A stretch of 16,130 nucleotides of DNA from Synergistaceae bacterium (GTDB lineage: Bacteria > Synergistota > Synergistia > Synergistales > Aminobacteriaceae), in contig JAFVEW010000283.1 in NCBI GenBank assembly GCA_017475805.1, positions 1 to 16,130 on the forward strand, written 5' to 3'. The position numbers were made by a program, and so were the translations under genes. This document shows positions 14,001 to 16,130 of the stretch, in pieces. The notes beneath the pieces were generated by a model. The model saw only the letters and a list, made by a program, of their open reading frames with translations, did not search any database and was not told where the DNA came from. Positions within the stretch are counted from its first letter, which is position 1; every line of letters starts with the position of its first letter.

Positions 14001-16130
14001 AGCAGGAGCAATTCCTAAAAGATAAGGCGCAGGGAAATATGGACGAGTTATAGTGCTTGTTACCCAGCGGCCGCCGTCTTCCATTACTTCGGTCTTAAGC
14101 GTTACGTTAATAATCGTTGGAGCTTGCCAATCTTCTTCAAGTTTGAAATCAGTTTTTGCTGCTCCAAAATTATCAAGTTGTTTGCCGTCGTCAATTACAC
14201 CTTCAGTGAATGAGAAATGTCTTGAAGGGTCGCCGAATTTATAATCTTTCCATCTATCTTGAGTCGGCGTGAAAGTTCCTTCGCGTGCCGTCCATGAAGT
14301 TTTGTAATTTAATCCAGCACCGTCAACTCCAAAGAGCCAGCGAGCATAAATATCAGCCGTGAAAGTATCATTGTGAATTAAATATTGGCGATAAGAATTT
14401 AATTTAACCTCAAGGCGCGGCGGAGCAAAGTCTTCAACATGGAAATTATAGAAAGCTATAGCTTTGTCTTCTTGTCCTGGAATTGCGAGAGAAGCTGTCC
14501 AAAGACCCGTTAAAGCGTTCGACGGGAGATTTAATTCAGCTACTGCGCTGCCTTTAGCGTTGAGCATTATTGATTCCTGCTTGACTTTGCGTCCTAAAGT
14601 ATCGCGGACGATAAATAAAACAGGGAATGCTTCAGGCGTTGTCATGTTAGCGTTTCTAACTATGGCTTTGAATGTCGCGGACTCGCCTGTTCTGTAAATA
14701 TCACGCGGCGAGAAAATCACAGCGTCATAGCCTGAACGAAGCCAATCACGTCCAGCTGTGTCAAAAATTTCGCGGTTTAACAAATTTCGCGTTAATTGAA
14801 CGTAAGTTAAATCAGTATAATCTTCGCGCTGCTTTGAGATAACCGCGACGTTAGGCTGATTTTCAGGCGACCAAGTTTTTCCTTCGGGGATTTCATAATA
14901 GAAAATTCCGCCAGAATTAGTCTGACCTTCGGCTAATAATTGCTTTTTGTCGGAGAAAATTCTAACTGTTGCGGCAGGAATTCCCTCAGCAGTCGTCAAT
15001 TTATTAACCCAAACTAAGATAGCGTCGTCCCAAAGTCTTGCAGTTACCCCCATGTCGCTGAGGTTAATCATCTGAGTTGACTCGTCCCACCACGATTTAT
15101 CAGCGTCGCGGGCTGTCAAATAGAATAAACCTCTCTCGCCATTCACCATTTCTTCGATAGGGATACTGCGGCGTACTCGTTCATTTAACGGGAGATTTAA
15201 TGGTAACTCTTTAGTAAAAACGCGCTGTGCAATATCTTTTTGAAAATTGTCATAATCGCCGTGAAGAACATAGGGAATATTATTCTCGTACATTCTCCAT
15301 AAATCTAACTGAAGTTTTTTGACGTTTAATAATTCGACTGGAATTAATCCTTTATCAAGAGCGGCTAAATAAGTTCCTGAAGCCGGAAGGCTTACCTGCG
15401 AGTCTAAGTCGGGCATTATAACAGCCTGTTTATAATCTTCTTTGAGAACAAGACCGCCCTTTGAAGGGAAACCTTTTCTGAACGTTATTACAAATCTTGA
15501 ACGCGGCTTAAATTCGTTCGTCCGCATTATGATTGTCTCGTCAGTCCAGCTTGTTTCAAATCTTATGTCATTAACTGCGGGCTCAATGTTAATAAAACTT
15601 TTCGCTGCGTTAGGATCGATGCCGAAATTAAATGACGCTCTGATTTCATTTTCAGACGGATATAAACCTTGAACGATTAACTCAGGGTCAAGAACGACAG
15701 TTTCAGAAAAATCTTTGTCGAAACCTAAATCGCCTTCGCCTGATTTCAAGCCTGCTGCAATTTTGACAGTAAACCTTTGACGCGAAGAAGTCTTTTGAAC
15801 AGGTACAGCAACGCGAATAACTCTTGAGGGCAAACCGCCGTTAATGTTGTAAGGCATCTCGCGGCCTTCTGAGTTAATGATACTCATGAAGCCTTTTAGC
15901 CTTGCGGGGTCGATCCTCATGTTGAAACTTAAAGTGAAATAAGCATTGCCGTCGCGTCCCATTGAGGCTTTGACGTCTGTCGGCGAAAGTCCTTCAGTTT
16001 GAAATCTGAACGAACCGGGACCGATTTTATTTCCGCGTCTGTCTTTCAAGTCTTCACGAAGAGTAGCCGTGTAAGTCGTAGCGTTGCGCAGAGGCGATAA
16101 TAACTTTGCCGTGAAAGTTCTCTCGTTTTG
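11025..16130 (-). CDS. Bacterial alpha-2-macroglobulin family protein, 5' end beyond window
   Basis: The reading frame is open to the right edge and gives 1701 residues of a longer protein; an in-frame TTG at 16049 is not the start. Bacterial alpha-2-macroglobulins are large periplasmic or outer-surface traps that bind attacking proteases covalently. Seen, in order: an immunoglobulin-like (Big_5-type) end at the edge, several macroglobulin domains, the MG2 signature SPRDIYRTGESATFKAIVRN (about 14650-14715), the A2M-domain stretch IPEFSGRGRLFVVAASGRSFG (about 12890-12960), the thioester motif YPYACLEQ (Cys-Leu-Glu-Gln codons 12366-12377) in a helical domain, and a C-terminal macroglobulin-10-type domain (about 11030-11420). 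The intact C-L-E-Q predicts a working thioester. Signal or lipoprotein sequence is outside the window, and so is any pbpC partner. A terminator follows. Confidence 0.94.
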   Translation of the reverse strand, partial: QNERTFTAKLLSPLRNATTYTATLREDLKDRRGNKIGPGSFRFQTEGLSPTDVKASMGRDGNAYFTLSFNMRIDPARLKGFMSIINSEGREMPYNINGGLPSRVIRVAVPVQKTSSRQRFTVKIAAGLKSGEGDLGFDKDFSETVVLDPELIVQGLYPSENEIRASFNFGIDPNAAKSFINIEPAVNDIRFETSWTDETIIMRTNEFKPRSRFVITFRKGFPSKGGLVLKEDYKQAVIMPDLDSQVSLPASGTYLAALDKGLIPVELLNVKKLQLDLWRMYENNIPYVLHGDYDNFQKDIAQRVFTKELPLNLPLNERVRRSIPIEEMVNGERGLFYLTARDADKSWWDESTQMINLSDMGVTARLWDDAILVWVNKLTTAEGIPAATVRIFSDKKQLLAEGQTNSGGIFYYEIPEGKTWSPENQPNVAVISKQREDYTDLTYVQLTRNLLNREIFDTAGRDWLRSGYDAVIFSPRDIYRTGESATFKAIVRNANMTTPEAFPVLFIVRDTLGRKVKQESIMLNAKGSAVAELNLPSNALTGLWTASLAIPGQEDKAIAFYNFHVEDFAPPRLEVKLNSYRQYLIHNDTFTADIYARWLFGVDGAGLNYKTSWTAREGTFTPTQDRWKDYKFGDPSRHFSFTEGVIDDGKQLDNFGAAKTDFKLEEDWQAPTIINVTLKTEVMEDGGRWVTSTITRPYFPAPYLLGIAPADENITVRNDAVFKVAGITPTEEPADPGQLDAQLFKITWNYNMVEIDGRKRWQSSEELNEVESKQFTLRNGLGEVSFKPEEYGSYMVVISDTDDNARAVYRFYATDPQYAGGGSQLVDRIEMTPEKEFYKLGENAKIKIKAPFAGLMLVTVENSKLISRKIMEVKEGEVDFEVPVNGEFRPNAWVSAWLIRPVTDNDAKGWASHRAIGLTRLKTDISDLNIAVEINAPKKIEPASKLPVTIKLKGASESISANSDVAVAFVDDGVLGLTHYKTPDLLNHFWGLKKLNSEGFDIYDQLIPVEDRATEQLHPGGDEALGALAADGNVQRFKILSLFDGVLYADKNGEIKTELEIPEFSGRGRLFVVAASGRSFGHAEQQIEIAREIVTETGLPRFAAPGDVFAVPVSVFNTSNSNKDVKINLTPEGLKLNESFADLKIPAGAKANFNTQARALGGANKAVLKITTTWNENGEEKSYTQEIEMPVRSAWPNITVGGSGIFENGTTKLELPLDDFIGNVEGTLTLADTPAINVNKAVDFLNNYPYACLEQTISGAWPFLILPDAVAELDPMLTTDTALRERVDSAITRIQSMQLYDGSFAMWPGSNATFAWGSVYAANFLLNAKNAGINFPEEMFAGVLNWMRDFLASMPAFNSDDEERDDLTTKAYAVYVLALNGEKPLGWIEYLRENQNNLRPSGHIFLAGAQSLIDGNADALRTLNLGKNTGYSGRTLESETRNTSILLSMWLDVEPQAPEVTELANRIINLGSKGNWFSTQDNSAALIALARYNVEAAGAKSDIKAQLNTDTSDNALLTYSSGGKPALIKVNELPKNGSLLIEAEGDGQGCFAWSINGFPKTQPKPERRNLNVECVYFDEEGNALNLAQPVAHGKIIQVVLTLKPSMTINNLALNYLIPAGFELENPRLEDGETSSGYGVVNDIRDDRLILFFDRLSGERSYGFKMRAVTRGTFRVPQISAYGMYDASVRFTGNAQPDIEIR
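12366..12377 (-). other. Thioester motif CLEQ of the alpha-2-macroglobulin
   Basis: Codons TGC-CTC-GAA-CAG encode Cys-Leu-Glu-Gln in the context YPYACLEQTISGAWPF. In this family the Cys side chain and the Gln two residues further on form the internal thioester that captures proteases. Some bacterial paralogues have lost it; this one has not. Confidence 0.88.

Noticed and set aside
16047..16049. TTG as start of the alpha-2-macroglobulin gene
   Set aside because: The frame stays open to the window edge and the upstream 27 codons continue the same immunoglobulin-like domain.

Overview
The window looks like a chromosomal stretch from a low-GC, Gram-negative (diderm) anaerobe. The evidence is secreted proteins with classical signal peptides, two TRAP transporter systems, a large bacterial alpha-2-macroglobulin, and a periplasm-sensing HD-GYP protein. 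A gut or rumen Synergistota relative is my best guess, with Negativicutes as an alternative; no rRNA or other marker gene is present to settle it. There are ten protein-coding genes, two of them cut by the window edges. I see no tRNA, rRNA, CRISPR array, transposase or phage gene, and no gene-free stretch longer than about 150 bases.

Left part, all minus strand (4976 down to 1): a 1025-residue hybrid sensor comes first. It has an exported beta-propeller and Y_Y_Y domain, one membrane helix and a cytoplasmic HD-GYP c-di-GMP phosphodiesterase domain. Then follows a tight three-gene group: an exported cyclophilin-like protein, a two-domain carboxymuconolactone-decarboxylase-like protein, and an SDR oxidoreductase that runs off the left edge. 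A perfect 15-bp inverted repeat frames the ribosome binding site, and includes the start codon, of the first gene of this group.

Middle part: two TRAP systems face each other. On the plus strand (5123-7110) a dctQ-dctM pair has no substrate-binding protein beside it, and its DctM carries about 59 extra N-terminal residues. On the minus strand (10043 down to 7180) a complete dctP-dctQ-dctM operon starts from a near-consensus sigma-70 promoter and has an intrinsic terminator between dctP and dctQ. That terminator should make the binding protein more abundant than the permease. A long inverted repeat between the convergent dctM genes probably terminates both. In both systems the Q stop and M start overlap as TAATG.

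Right part, minus strand: a cytoplasmic Sel1-repeat protein, and upstream of it the 3' five kilobases of an alpha-2-macroglobulin gene with an intact CLEQ thioester motif, closed by a GC-rich terminator.

Together the window codes for carboxylate uptake, envelope sensing linked to c-di-GMP, a small redox-type operon and a protease-trapping envelope protein. The least explained items are the inverted repeat at 1826-1873, the orphan QM pair and the exported cyclophilin-like protein made with two cytoplasmic partners.
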